Notes under the pieces: model-generated
What the model was told of the DNA's origin: nothing
Databases searched by the model: none
The model's input: only the letters and a program-made list of their open reading frames with translations
Translations under genes and position numbers: made by a program
From: Candidatus Methanovirga meridionalis
Lineage (GTDB): Archaea > Methanobacteriota > Methanobacteria > Methanobacteriales > Methanobacteriaceae
NCBI GenBank assembly: GCA_031289325.1
Contig: JAITPS010000190.1
Location: forward strand, 1 to 30,438
Length of the DNA: 30,438 nucleotides
Direction: 5' to 3'
Shown: one piece after another, positions 8,169 through 17,011 of the stretch
Numbering within the stretch: position 1 is the first letter of the stretch
Layout: every line of letters begins with the position of its first letter

Positions 8169-10394
8169 TTAAAAATTAGCTAATCTTTCTTTAATTGATT
8201 CTTGTCCTTTTTCCATCCTAAGAATATTTTCACTTTTTCTTAAAATAACTTTTAATTCAATTTGCAATGCTCTGCGAGCAATACCTGGTATAAATAAGAT
8301 TTTTTCATCTCTATTGAATTTATCACGGTAATTCTTATTTGATTTTACAACATTCAATTCACCATTTTTATCATAATTTATCTTTATACTTAAACCACCA
8401 GCACCAACTGGAACTCCAGTAAATCCATTGAATCCTAGGTTTATATTTTCTTTACTAACCCAAAAATTATTTTTTTCCTCTTGAAAAGCAGATTTGGTCG
8501 GGAAATAACTTTTTAATTTAATGTAATCACTATCCATCAATTCTTCATGACAGAACTCATCAATAAAATAGTGTAATATATCTTTAGTATTTAGTTCTTT
8601 AAATTCATTTAATATATTAGAAGCTAAAGTTTTAATTTCTTCTTGATGATTTTTACCAAACTTTGATAAAACATTAGAATACATTTTAACTAAAATATCT
8701 CCATTTATAAGTGAAATATCCTTATTATTTAATATAGCTGTAATTCTCAGAAATTCTCGAAGATCATGATGTTTATCTGTTTTATTTAATTCATCTAATT
8801 GGATTTTTAATCCTTTTTCCTTATCTCCTAAGAATAAATATGCATCAATTTTCCATCGAACTAAATAATCAGCAATTTTAGTATATATTCCATATCCTTC
8901 TTCAATTTTGTCGAAATTATATAATAAATAGTTTATGTCTTCATTTTCAATGAAATTATTTATAACCTCATATAAAAAGACAAATATGTAAGAAAAATTC
9001 TCATTAATATACAAATAATTATTCTTCTCATATTCAGATTTCCACAATTCATAAAATTCTTTTTGTTCTTTAGTTGCATCATTCAAGCTTGGATAGTATA
9101 CATTCCATTCAGGCACTTCAAAAAATTGATTTTTAATTCTTGATTTGACGACATTAATTTTTTTTATTGAATTTGTTAAATTACCATAAAGACTCTTATA
9201 TTTAATTTTACCAATAGCTATATAAGCAGATTCTCTTATATACCTATCAACATTATTATTTAAAATTATTTCTAAGTGTTTAATAGTTTCTTCATTACCA
9301 ATCTCTGCAAGAGAATTAATTGTTACCTTTTTAATTGTATCAGACTCATCATCCAAAAACTTAATTAACATATTAGCAACATTACTGTCACCAAATTGAC
9401 CAAGTGACCATATTGTCGTTTTTTTAACGGACATAGACTTATCATTTAGCATATTGATGACCAAATCAAATGTATCGCTACTTCCAATTTGAATTAATGA
9501 AATAACAGCTGACTTCCTAACAACAGCTGCCTCATCATTTAACATTTCTGTTAGATAATTTAAAGCTTTTTTATCCCCAATATTCCCTAAAGCTTCAACT
9601 ACTCTTCTTCTAGTATATATGTCCTTTTCGTTTAAATGTTGGATTAAAGTATTAACTATATTTTCATATCCTAATTTTCCTAAAACAAAGAATATGATTC
9701 TTTTAATTTTTTCATTCACAGTATCAATCATGGATATTAAAGGATTCACTGTCTTCTCAGAGTTAATTTTAATTAAAATTTGTCCAATATGATATGGTTC
9801 TTGTCCAACAGGATATGGTTCTTCAACAAATTTTAAATATTCAATTAATGGCATGATAGCCCTATCATCATTTAAATTACCTAAACAATCAAATAAAGCA
9901 TGTATCACAAAAATATCATTTTCGTATTTAAGTCTTTCAATAATTGAATCAAAGGCAACTTCTCTACAACATTTATTGAATCTATTAGCATTACTTTGAC
10001 CTATAGAACTATAACTAAAAAAAGAATAATCTTTATAATGTCCAGATCCTTTAGAATAATTCATGAAATCAAGTGCAGCTTGTTGTCTAACATCTAAAGA
10101 TGAATTTTTTAAAGAATTAACTAATTGACTTATTAATGATTTTAAATCATCATCAGAAATTGGATTTTCATATCTGAAACCACTCATTTTTTCATGTTCC
10201 TGATATTTGCGGTTCCATTCAAGATTATCTAACAAGATATGGTAAGCTTCATTTATTTCTTTAAATTTTTCAGTAGTATCTTCTTCATTAACATCTGGAT
10301 GAAATTTTAAGACTAAATCGCGATAAGCTTTTTTTATTTCATTTTGATTAGTTTCTTTGCTTATACCTAAAATTTTATAGTAATCTATTGCCAT
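8169..10394 (-). CDS. DnaJ-domain protein with HEAT repeats
   Basis: The 741-residue protein opens with a J domain (DYYKILGIS..., HPD at 32-34, FKEINEAYHIL), which normally stimulates an Hsp70 ATPase. After a linker, residues from about 90 to 410 form a chain of HEAT/PBS-lyase-type repeats with recurring units such as VRKSAVISLIQIG, VKKTTIWSLGQFG and IKKVTINSLAEIG. The last 330 residues are charged, mostly helical and not recognised. No zinc-finger or C-terminal DnaJ substrate domain is present, so it is not DnaK's standard partner. The start is ATG 10394, with AAGGTGA upstream; a TTG just before it is unlikely. It stands alone between fic and a dead PIN gene. The domain combination is seen; a role as adaptor for Hsp70 is inferred. 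Confidence 0.85.
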   Translation of the reverse strand: MAIDYYKILGISKETNQNEIKKAYRDLVLKFHPDVNEEDTTEKFKEINEAYHILLDNLEWNRKYQEHEKMSGFRYENPISDDDLKSLISQLVNSLKNSSLDVRQQAALDFMNYSKGSGHYKDYSFFSYSSIGQSNANRFNKCCREVAFDSIIERLKYENDIFVIHALFDCLGNLNDDRAIMPLIEYLKFVEEPYPVGQEPYHIGQILIKINSEKTVNPLISMIDTVNEKIKRIIFFVLGKLGYENIVNTLIQHLNEKDIYTRRRVVEALGNIGDKKALNYLTEMLNDEAAVVRKSAVISLIQIGSSDTFDLVINMLNDKSMSVKKTTIWSLGQFGDSNVANMLIKFLDDESDTIKKVTINSLAEIGNEETIKHLEIILNNNVDRYIRESAYIAIGKIKYKSLYGNLTNSIKKINVVKSRIKNQFFEVPEWNVYYPSLNDATKEQKEFYELWKSEYEKNNYLYINENFSYIFVFLYEVINNFIENEDINYLLYNFDKIEEGYGIYTKIADYLVRWKIDAYLFLGDKEKGLKIQLDELNKTDKHHDLREFLRITAILNNKDISLINGDILVKMYSNVLSKFGKNHQEEIKTLASNILNEFKELNTKDILHYFIDEFCHEELMDSDYIKLKSYFPTKSAFQEEKNNFWVSKENINLGFNGFTGVPVGAGGLSIKINYDKNGELNVVKSNKNYRDKFNRDEKILFIPGIARRALQIELKVILRKSENILRMEKGQESIKERLANF

Positions 10395-10498
10395 CAATTC
10401 ACCTTAATACCTTATAGAGACTGTTGCAGAATTCAATTATTTAAATATCTAAACTTTCATAATTTCATTTTGATTCAATCATAAACCCATCTAACTAA

Positions 10499-10621
10499 TT
10501 AAAAAGAAGATTTATTTATATATTCAACATATTTATGTAAATTTTTTGCTCCACTTTTTTTCCAAACATTCTTTTGCAATTGTCTTTTAAATTTCACACA
10601 ATCTAAAATTTCTTCGTTCAT
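10499..10621 (-). CDS. 40-residue protein following the PIN remnant
   Basis: A short frame MNEEILDCVKFKRQLQ...VWKKSGAKNLHKYVEYINKSSF starts 6 bases after the stop of the PIN remnant, in operon arrangement. Its charged, helical composition fits a small partner (antitoxin-like) of a VapC-type protein, but no family is firmly recognised. The Shine-Dalgarno is weak (AAGAGTTGAT). With its partner gene broken it may be a relic. Confidence 0.45.
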   Translation of the reverse strand: MNEEILDCVKFKRQLQKNVWKKSGAKNLHKYVEYINKSSF

Positions 10622-10627
10622 TATATA

Positions 10628-10934
10628 TCAACTCTTTTGGGGGGTTCTTATTTCTAAAATATGATATCCACTGCCTAAATTTACAGCATTAAACCTTTTA
10701 ATTTTTCTTAAATTAACTATGTGTTTGAAATTTCAGCTTACCAATACATCAACACTAATTACAGTTGCAATAGCTATAAATAAAGCATGACCAGCATACT
10801 GCCTACTAACTATATTCCTTTCAAGATAAGATTCAGCTAAATCCTCCATTTCTTGATTAAGTGAAACTTTTTCACAATTTAAAGTTTTTAAATTATTAAT
10901 TTTCAATGTAAACTTTTAATGTTTTTAATGTCAT
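10628..10934 (-). pseudogene. PIN-domain (VapC-like) toxin remnant
   Basis: Reading the minus strand gives an N-terminal scrap MTLKTLKVYIEN (from 10934), stops, then a continuous piece EKVSLNQEMEDLAESYLERN..., with HALFIAIATV, DVLVS-stop-NFKHIVN and INAV-like RFNAVNLGSGYHILEIRTP. This is the C-terminal half of a PIN-domain family in which VSWNFKHI is a hallmark. The Trp codon is TGA here (10733-10735), and the middle of the N-terminal half is deleted. It is a decayed toxin-like gene; the family is inferred from the motif. The rest of 10935-11154 shows nothing recognisable. Confidence 0.65.
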
Positions 10935-11154
10935 GAATAGCAACTCAGTTATGCAATTAATATAATCATTTTTGTTATTTTAAATATATAATCATGTAAT
11001 AATATAGTGTTTCCATTAACCTTTGTAACATATTACTCATGCTGAATAACATGTATAAAACATTTTAAATTTTCTCAAACTTGAAATTGACTACCTAAGA
11101 ACGGATTTTAAATAATCTTATATATGTTAAAAAAGTTTGGTAAAGTACTATATG

Positions 11155-11790
11155 TTATGAATTAAATTTAATTTTAAGGAACTCTTTGAATTTATTAGGA
11201 TTCATAGTTTCTACTTTATCAAAAGGATGTTTTGATAACCTCTCAATGTCAAAAATATCCTGATTTTCCATTAAATGTTGAGAAAATAATTTATTTGGAG
11301 AAGAGTCATTTATAACACAGATATAAGCTTTAGGGCAACTATAAAGATATGAAACAAATTCTTTTTCTTTGCCACAATATTTTTCATTTTGACAAAATCT
11401 ATCAATAAGGTGAGGTAACACACAATTTAATGATTCTAAAGGTTTAATTTTTAAATCTTTTTTACATTTCTTTATCATATTATCTAAATCTTTTTTATCA
11501 TCCTTAGAAATGTGTTTAAACTCAACAAATAATAGTTTCAATTTATTTCCATCATAAAAATGACCAATTCCATCCACACTTGAATGTTCATTGATATTAA
11601 TCTGATTGTTATTAAGCCATTTATTAATTTTCTTTTTTAATTTGTCTCCTGATATTAATCGAATTGAACTTTCAACTGCAGAACGAGGAGGTTTTTCTTT
11701 TGATTTTGAAAGCTTAGTGATTGATTTAGAATACTTTGAGTTAGTATGATAAGAATTAATAAATTCTTTGAATAATGTTTTATTACTCAC
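11155..11790 (-). CDS. putative PD-(D/E)XK nuclease, partner of AAA ATPase
   Basis: No named family is recognised. The basic protein (about 211 residues from GTG 11790) shows SSVDGIGHFYDGNKLKLLFVEFKHI, whose Asp, 16 residues, then Glu-Phe-Lys on a hydrophobic strand is the layout of a PD-(D/E)XK nuclease core (Asp77, Glu94, Lys96 when counted from the GTG at 11802). A Cys-containing segment (CQNEKYCGKEKE and later SCPKAYICVIN) follows. AGGTGG overlapping the preceding stop is the likely Shine-Dalgarno, favouring TTG 11793 or GTG 11790 over GTG 11802. It is transcribed directly behind the ATPase with no gap, implying joint function, probably as effector nuclease of a two-gene defence system. 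That role is inference. Confidence 0.6.
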   Translation of the reverse strand: MSNKTLFKEFINSYHTNSKYSKSITKLSKSKEKPPRSAVESSIRLISGDKLKKKINKWLNNNQININEHSSVDGIGHFYDGNKLKLLFVEFKHISKDDKKDLDNMIKKCKKDLKIKPLESLNCVLPHLIDRFCQNEKYCGKEKEFVSYLYSCPKAYICVINDSSPNKLFSQHLMENQDIFDIERLSKHPFDKVETMNPNKFKEFLKIKFNS

Positions 11791-11802
11791 CAAAAATCCC
11801 AC

Positions 11803-13077
11803 CTAAAAATCTTTTGCAAAATTTTCAGCCCCAACTCTGTCGATAATGTTATATGAGTTAGATAAATCCCTATATAAAATTTTAAGTTGATTTCTTTCTA
11901 TTTTAATAAAGTCGAATTTCCCTAAATCCTTCTTTTCCTGAGTTATATAAAAATTAGTTTCATTTTCTAATTCATACCTCTTAGAGTATACATCAATTGC
12001 TTCAATAAATTGAGGACTGTGAGAATTAATATAAAAATTAATATTTTCATACTTTGACAATAAAACAATAGCTTCAGCTAACTTTATCTGCCAAGATGGG
12101 TGTAAATGAACTTCTGGTTCATCCATAATTATAAAACTATTAGTATCTAATCCATTATTTAATAATCCTTGCAATATTCCAATAGTTTTTATTCCTGCAG
12201 CAGTGTTTTTAATTTCATATTCACTATCATTGGATTTTTTGTAAGTAAACTTCTCTTTTTTCTTATCATACTGTATTTTACCTTGCATAATATTTTGAAT
12301 TATATCCAATGGATTACCATTCAATTCATTACCTTTTTTTTCAAAATAAGATTTGCTCTTTTTTTCATTTAAAGCTAAATACCTTATTAAAGATAATTGA
12401 TGAAATAAAAAAATTCCAAAATCATTTTTAAATGTGCCTACATTTAAAAAATCAAAAATAAATGGTGTTTCAATATAGAAAACCCCGTTAATTGGGAAAT
12501 TAATCTTTTTATAATTAATATTTGATTCAGTTAATGGAAAATTAACTGAAAACCCACCATTTCCATTTTGTAATGTAGCTGATGTATTATTATTATGCCC
12601 TATATCTTGACTAAATTCATTCTCAATAATTTCTTTAAAAATTAAAGATATTCGTTTATTAATATTATTTTTAATTAACACATTGTCCTCTAATTTTTCA
12701 ATAGATTCTTTAAAATTTTTAGAAGAATAAATTAAGTCAGAGCTTTTCAATTCATTTAAAACATACTCAAAATCTTTTAAACTAAAATTGTTAGCTAAAA
12801 CTTTTTTTTCAATATCAAAAATTTCAGTGTCATGAAAAAAGCTGTATTCTGGATTTAAACGAACAAAAGATAAGATATTATTAAAATAGTTTATAATTTC
12901 CTTATTATGAAAATCAATTCCTTCATGTGTTAGTGAGATTAAAAAAGAGTATAAGATTTTACTTGCTGTAGTTTTTCCACTTCCATTAACTCCAGCAATA
13001 ATATTGATTTTCCCAAGCTCTAATTCCGCTCCACTAATTGAACCAAAATCTTTTATTTTAAGTTTTAATTTTCCCAT
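11803..13077 (-). CDS. AAA ATPase of the OLD/RecF-like (AAA_15/AAA_21) type
   Basis: This 424-residue ATPase has Walker A GVNGSGKTT (29-37), an ABC-signature-like NTAAGIKTIG (291-300), Walker B IIMDEPEVHLHP (316-327) and a switch region NSHSPQFIEAI (351-361). That order fits SMC/ABC-type ATPases with an inserted helical arm, as in OLD, PtuA and AriA-like defence proteins. No TOPRIM domain follows in the same chain; the neighbouring downstream gene supplies a PD-(D/E)XK core instead. ATG 13077 has GGTGATAAT upstream. Two tandem palindromes lie 262-299 bp upstream. The ATPase family is clear; involvement in defence is inferred from the pairing. Confidence 0.8.
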   Translation of the reverse strand: MGKLKLKIKDFGSISGAELELGKINIIAGVNGSGKTTASKILYSFLISLTHEGIDFHNKEIINYFNNILSFVRLNPEYSFFHDTEIFDIEKKVLANNFSLKDFEYVLNELKSSDLIYSSKNFKESIEKLEDNVLIKNNINKRISLIFKEIIENEFSQDIGHNNNTSATLQNGNGGFSVNFPLTESNINYKKINFPINGVFYIETPFIFDFLNVGTFKNDFGIFLFHQLSLIRYLALNEKKSKSYFEKKGNELNGNPLDIIQNIMQGKIQYDKKKEKFTYKKSNDSEYEIKNTAAGIKTIGILQGLLNNGLDTNSFIIMDEPEVHLHPSWQIKLAEAIVLLSKYENINFYINSHSPQFIEAIDVYSKRYELENETNFYITQEKKDLGKFDFIKIERNQLKILYRDLSNSYNIIDRVGAENFAKDF

Positions 13078-13089
13078 ATTATCACCAAA

Positions 13090-13321
13090 ATAAGTTTACT
13101 AATCTTCCTTTCGACAAAGATAATTAAGCTTAACTTCTAAAAATGTCTGCTCCCTACCATCACAGAAAACTTCTGCATAATTAGAAACATTGTAACCAGC
13201 TAAGGCATCACTGGAAAGTGCTTTTCGACTTAACTATCGTAGAATATATTTCTATACCCTGAGTCTGGTAAACCTGTGGCTTAAAAAGCCACTATCCTTT
13301 AGGGTAGTGGTAGTTTACTTT
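13090..13321. mobile_element. IS200/IS605-like scar
   Basis: On the plus strand GTGGCTTAAAAAGCCAC and CCACTATCCTTTAGGGTAGTGG form two adjoining palindromes sharing AGCCAC/GCCACTA, ending in GTAGTTTAC (about 13312-13320). This closely resembles the right-end hairpin of IS200/IS605-type elements. On the minus strand at about 13100-13225 a broken frame reads ...NYAEVFCDGREQTFLEVKLNYLC, loosely like a TnpB tail, but its orientation does not match the hairpin. So this may be a rearranged remnant. No intact tnpA or tnpB is present. Confidence 0.35.
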
Positions 13322-13338
13322 ATCATTTTAATTATATT

Positions 13339-13376
13339 ATGGTATCTATACCATATAATTATGGCATTTATACCAT
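13339..13376. promoter_or_regulatory. two tandem palindromic operator-like sites
   Basis: ATGGTATCTATACCAT (13339-13354) is a perfect inverted repeat of 7 bp around CT. ATGGCATTTATACCAT (13361-13376) is a near copy. Their centres are 22 bp apart, about two helical turns, which suits side-by-side binding of two dimers. They lie upstream of the ATPase-nuclease operon and behind the TPR gene. Confidence 0.55.
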
Positions 13377-13485
13377 ATAAATATTTGGATAAATTCTTTT
13401 ATATATATTTAACTTTTAAATAAATGTTTTGTAAATAGTATAGAATGAAAATATTTGTTTAAATATAAATTAACTTTTTTATTTT

Positions 13486-14529
13486 TTATTGTTTGGAATT
13501 ATTCAATTCATTTATTTCTTTAATAAGTTTTTGGGTTCTTTCATAGTTATAATCTCTCCATCCTTTTTTAATTAAATATTCACTTTCTTCAATCATGTTT
13601 AAATAGTTAAGACTTTCCAAATATTCTCCCTTTTCTTTTAATGCGAATGCTTTATAATAATATGAACTCCGATTATTATCTCTTGCTTGATTAAAACACT
13701 CAATAGCAAGATCATAATCTCCCATACACAAATAAATAGTTCCTTTAATTTCCATTAAATAATAATCATGATTAAAACTATCTTTTTCAATGGCTTTATC
13801 AATATATTTCAAGGCCATATCATAATCCCCTAATTTTCGATAAATAATAGCTTTTTCTCTAAATTTCATGTCTGCATTATGGTCTTCATCATCAATTAAA
13901 TCAAATGTTTTTAGTGCCTCATCATATTTTTTAAATTTAATCAAAGATTCACCTTTATCTAAATAAATATGAGAGGGATTATCATCATTTAATTTAGTTA
14001 TTTCAATAGCTTTATCAAAATAATTTACAGCATCTTGATACATAGAAGAATCATCAAAAAATCGACCTAAATTGTTTGAAACATACCCTAAATTAATATA
14101 TGCATCTACATTATTGGGATTAATTTTTAATAAGTCTTTTAAAAAATTCATATCATCAATATCCATTTGAAAATCGTTTAAAGTATCAATATTCGTGTTT
14201 ACTAAATAATAATTATCTGGATAATAAATAAGAGACTTGTTGGCGAAAATAGCTATTTCTTTAATATCTTTTAATTCCTCTAATACAACCATTTTTACAT
14301 GAACAATATCAATATCTGTATAAATATCTTCTGAATAGCTATCATGGAATTTTAATAGTTCTTCATATTTTCCTACTTCCATTAATACTATTGATTTTAT
14401 TTTTATTAAATCTAAATTATTAGGATAATCCTTTAAAAGTTTATCAACTTCATTTAAAGTCTTTTTATAATTATGTGAAGCTATGATTTTATCTAATCTC
14501 TTAATTTTCTTTTTAATTTTATTTGACAT
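13486..14529 (-). CDS. tetratricopeptide-repeat protein
   Basis: The 347-residue cytoplasmic protein is made of about eight TPR-type helix pairs from near residue 15 to 330. Clear units contain A-x-x-x-x-D/E-x-A-x-x-x-x-P patterns, for example YQDAVNYFDKAIEITKLN, YDEALKTFDLI, YDMALKYIDKAIEKDSFN and YDLAIECFNQA. No catalytic domain or signal peptide is seen. ATG 14529 has GGTGAAATA upstream. TPR proteins serve as protein-binding scaffolds; the partner cannot be told from context. It faces the accessory block and is followed by an IS-like scar. Confidence 0.85.
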   Translation of the reverse strand: MSNKIKKKIKRLDKIIASHNYKKTLNEVDKLLKDYPNNLDLIKIKSIVLMEVGKYEELLKFHDSYSEDIYTDIDIVHVKMVVLEELKDIKEIAIFANKSLIYYPDNYYLVNTNIDTLNDFQMDIDDMNFLKDLLKINPNNVDAYINLGYVSNNLGRFFDDSSMYQDAVNYFDKAIEITKLNDDNPSHIYLDKGESLIKFKKYDEALKTFDLIDDEDHNADMKFREKAIIYRKLGDYDMALKYIDKAIEKDSFNHDYYLMEIKGTIYLCMGDYDLAIECFNQARDNNRSSYYYKAFALKEKGEYLESLNYLNMIEESEYLIKKGWRDYNYERTQKLIKEINELNNSKQ

Positions 14530-14679
14530 TATTTCACCATTTATAATTTATGAACCAATTATGATTTCCAATTTTTCCAATAAATCCTAATAATGTTTAT
14601 TTGTCCAATTTCAATCCATTTATTATTATGTCTTTAATATAAATAATTTTAAATTAACAGATTCATATAATTAAAAAAT

Positions 14680-15157
14680 GTTAATTAAAAATCAGTTAGA
14701 TTATTTAAAGTTTATTTATATTATTTAAAATTAATTTATATTATTTGAAGTTTATTTATATTAATTAAAATTAATTTATATTATTTGAAGTTTATTTATA
14801 TTAATTAAAATTAATTTATATTATTTAAATTTAAAATTATAGATTTTTATAATTTAATATTTGAAATTAAATAATTTAATAAAAAAATTTATTTATATTA
14901 ATTAAAATTTATTTATATTAATTAAAATTAATTTATATTATTTAAAATTTAAAATTATGGATTTTTATAAGTTAATATTTGAAATTAAATAATTTAATAA
15001 AAAAATTTATTTATATTATTTAAAATTAATTTATATTATTTAAAATTTAAAATTATAGATTTTTATAAGTTAATATTTGAAATTAAATAATTTAATAAAA
15101 AAATTTATCATTCAAAGTTTATTATTCAAAATTTAAGAATTTTTCCATAAGGACTAT
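14680..15157 (-). repeat. MITE-like element with higher-order tandem repeats
   Basis: In reversed orientation the left end lies at 15105-15157 (...AATTTAAGAATTTTTCCATA, GGACTAT). Upstream the body segment with AAAATTATAGATTTTTATAA ... AATTTAATAAAAAAATTT occurs three times (about 14830-14885, 14950-15005, 15050-15108), separated by about 19-20-bp TTTATATTATTTAAAATTAA-like units. The right end is not recognisable, so the copy is expanded and incomplete. It fills most of 14530-15332; the rest shows no gene. Confidence 0.7.
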
Positions 15158-15332
15158 CATATTAATGTTGTTTAGAAATCATTAATTAAAATTATAGGAT
15201 TAAGTTATTGTAAGATTGATCTGATTAGTATTTTATCTAAAAGCTATTTACAACTATTATATTACATTCCTTAATAAAAGTGTTAGGATATATGTGCTTT
15301 GTTTAAAACTTCATTGGTTTTCATATATTCAT

Positions 15333-16040
15333 TTAACAATTTATATCTTCATTTAAGAATGAATTATCATTAGATTTCAATATTTTACCATCTAATACTT
15401 CTATTATTCTATCAGCCAATTTAGCTACATTCATGTCATGTGTGACTATGATTAATGTGACATTTTTTTCTTTATGTAAATCATTCAATAATTCTAATAT
15501 TTTTTTACCACTTCTTGAATCAAGAGATCCAGTTGGTTCATCAGCTAATATGATTGCAGGATCATTAGCTAAAGCTCGAGCAATAGCTACTCTTTGCCTT
15601 TCTCCACCAGATAGTTTTGTTGGTTTGGTTTTTGTTTTATCTTTTAAACCCACATCATTTAAAAGTTTCAATGCCTTGTTGGTTCTTTGTTTACCAGAAA
15701 GTTTCGTTTCATACATAGGTATTTCTACATTTTCCATTACAGAAATGTTTGGGATTAAATTATGTAATTGAAAGATAAATCCTATTTTTTCTGATCTGAA
15801 CTCATCCAGATTTTTCTTTTTAGTTAAATCATAATTTGCAACATTTATTTTCCCATTATCAACTATATCTAATGCACCGAGCATATTAAGCAATGTTGAT
15901 TTTCCTGATCCTGATGGGCCGATTATAGATACAAATTCTCCTTCTTTTATTTCAAGATCAATACCATTTAAAACTTTTATATTTCCGTTTTCATAGCTTT
16001 TTTCCAAATTTTCTATTTTTACTATATTTTTATTATTCAT
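15333..16040 (-). CDS. ABC transporter ATP-binding protein, MacB/LolD type
   Basis: The 235-residue ATPase has Walker A GPSGSGKST (about 41-49), a Q-loop FIFQLHNL, signature LSGGERQRVAIARAL, Walker B IILADEPTGSLD and switch VTHD. The GSLD sequence after Walker B is typical of the MacB/LolD/FtsE subfamily, which works with FtsX-like permeases rather than importing via a binding protein. ATG 16040 is preferred because AGGTGA (16049-16054) sits at the right distance; GTG 16052 and ATG 16049 overlap that site. It follows the broken permease by a short gap in the same operon. With the permease damaged the transporter may be non-functional. Confidence 0.9.
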   Translation of the reverse strand: MNNKNIVKIENLEKSYENGNIKVLNGIDLEIKEGEFVSIIGPSGSGKSTLLNMLGALDIVDNGKINVANYDLTKKKNLDEFRSEKIGFIFQLHNLIPNISVMENVEIPMYETKLSGKQRTNKALKLLNDVGLKDKTKTKPTKLSGGERQRVAIARALANDPAIILADEPTGSLDSRSGKKILELLNDLHKEKNVTLIIVTHDMNVAKLADRIIEVLDGKILKSNDNSFLNEDINC

Positions 16041-16059
16041 TAAATTCATCACCTAATTT

Positions 16060-16909
16060 TTATTCATATTTCAATGCTTCAGTTGGTTGGAGTTTGCTTG
16101 CTCTCCATGCAGGATAAAATCCCCCAATTAAACCAACAAAAATAGCTATTCCAAATGCTTGTAAAAATATGTTTATGGTGTATACTGGTACCATTTGTGA
16201 ACTTAAGATATTTATTGTCTTAAGTATCTCAATCCCTATAACTCCAATTATAGAACCTACAATTCCTGATGTTACAGTGAGTACAATGGATTCTCCAAGA
16301 ATCATTCCAAGAATTCTTCTTTTTTTCCATCCTACAGCTTTTAAAACACCTATTTCTCTTGTTCTTTCATATACTGACATTATCATAGTGTTTACTATTC
16401 CAATTCTCCCAATAACTATAGCTAAAAGAGAAATTGCCCATGACGTACTATTTATCATATCTAATGTATTTCCTATCATTTCTATATCTGAGGCGGATTT
16501 TACAGTTGTAATGTTATTTTTATATTCCTCATCAATTTTAAATTTGAAAAATCAATGAAATCTGATTTAATACCTATTAATGAAAAAAACGACGATTCTG
16601 TATTGAAACCCTATCATTATAAACTCCAACAGACTTTTTAACTCCACTAACATTATTTATAATTGAAACCCAATTTTCACTAAATGTATTTGTTCCAAAA
16701 GAATTTTCTGTGGAATTATCACTTTTTCCAATGATTGAAAAATCAGCTCCACCAGTATGAAGTGTTTCATCTATAGATTTGGTTAAACCAGCAGTAATAG
16801 AACCAAGTGCAACAATTGTAGCTATTCCAATTCCTATCCCAATAATTGCAAGAATAGCTCTGCTCTTATTCCTAAAAGGATTCTTAAGAATTAATGATAA
16901 AAAAGACAT
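16060..16909 (-). pseudogene. FtsX/MacB-type ABC permease, two frameshifts
   Basis: The N-terminal piece (MSFLSLILKNPFRNKSRAILAIIGIGIG...) gives the first membrane segment and MacB-type periplasmic start; the C-terminal piece (from about 16479) gives the FtsX domain with three membrane segments, ERTREIGVLKAVGWKKRRI and the closing PAWRASKLQPTEALKYE. Adding one base at the A7 run (16583-16589) and one at the T4 run (16536-16539) restores a single frame of about 283 codons through FIDFSNLKIDEEYKNNITTVKSASDIE. That is still roughly 100 residues shorter than usual for the family, so part of the periplasmic domain appears deleted too. Both shifts are in homopolymers, so sequencing error is possible for the frame but not for the missing segment. 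Confidence 0.8.
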
Positions 16910-17011
16910 TATTATAAATATTGTAATATTACTATTTAAATCTTTCTTAAAAAAGATATTTTATAAAAAAAGATATTTTACTTGAAAAATGATAATGATT
17001 CTATATTAAAT

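Noticed and set aside
15433..15771. Plus-strand frame opposite the ABC ATPase
   Set aside because: Antisense shadow of a clear ATPase; no ribosome-binding site or known motif.
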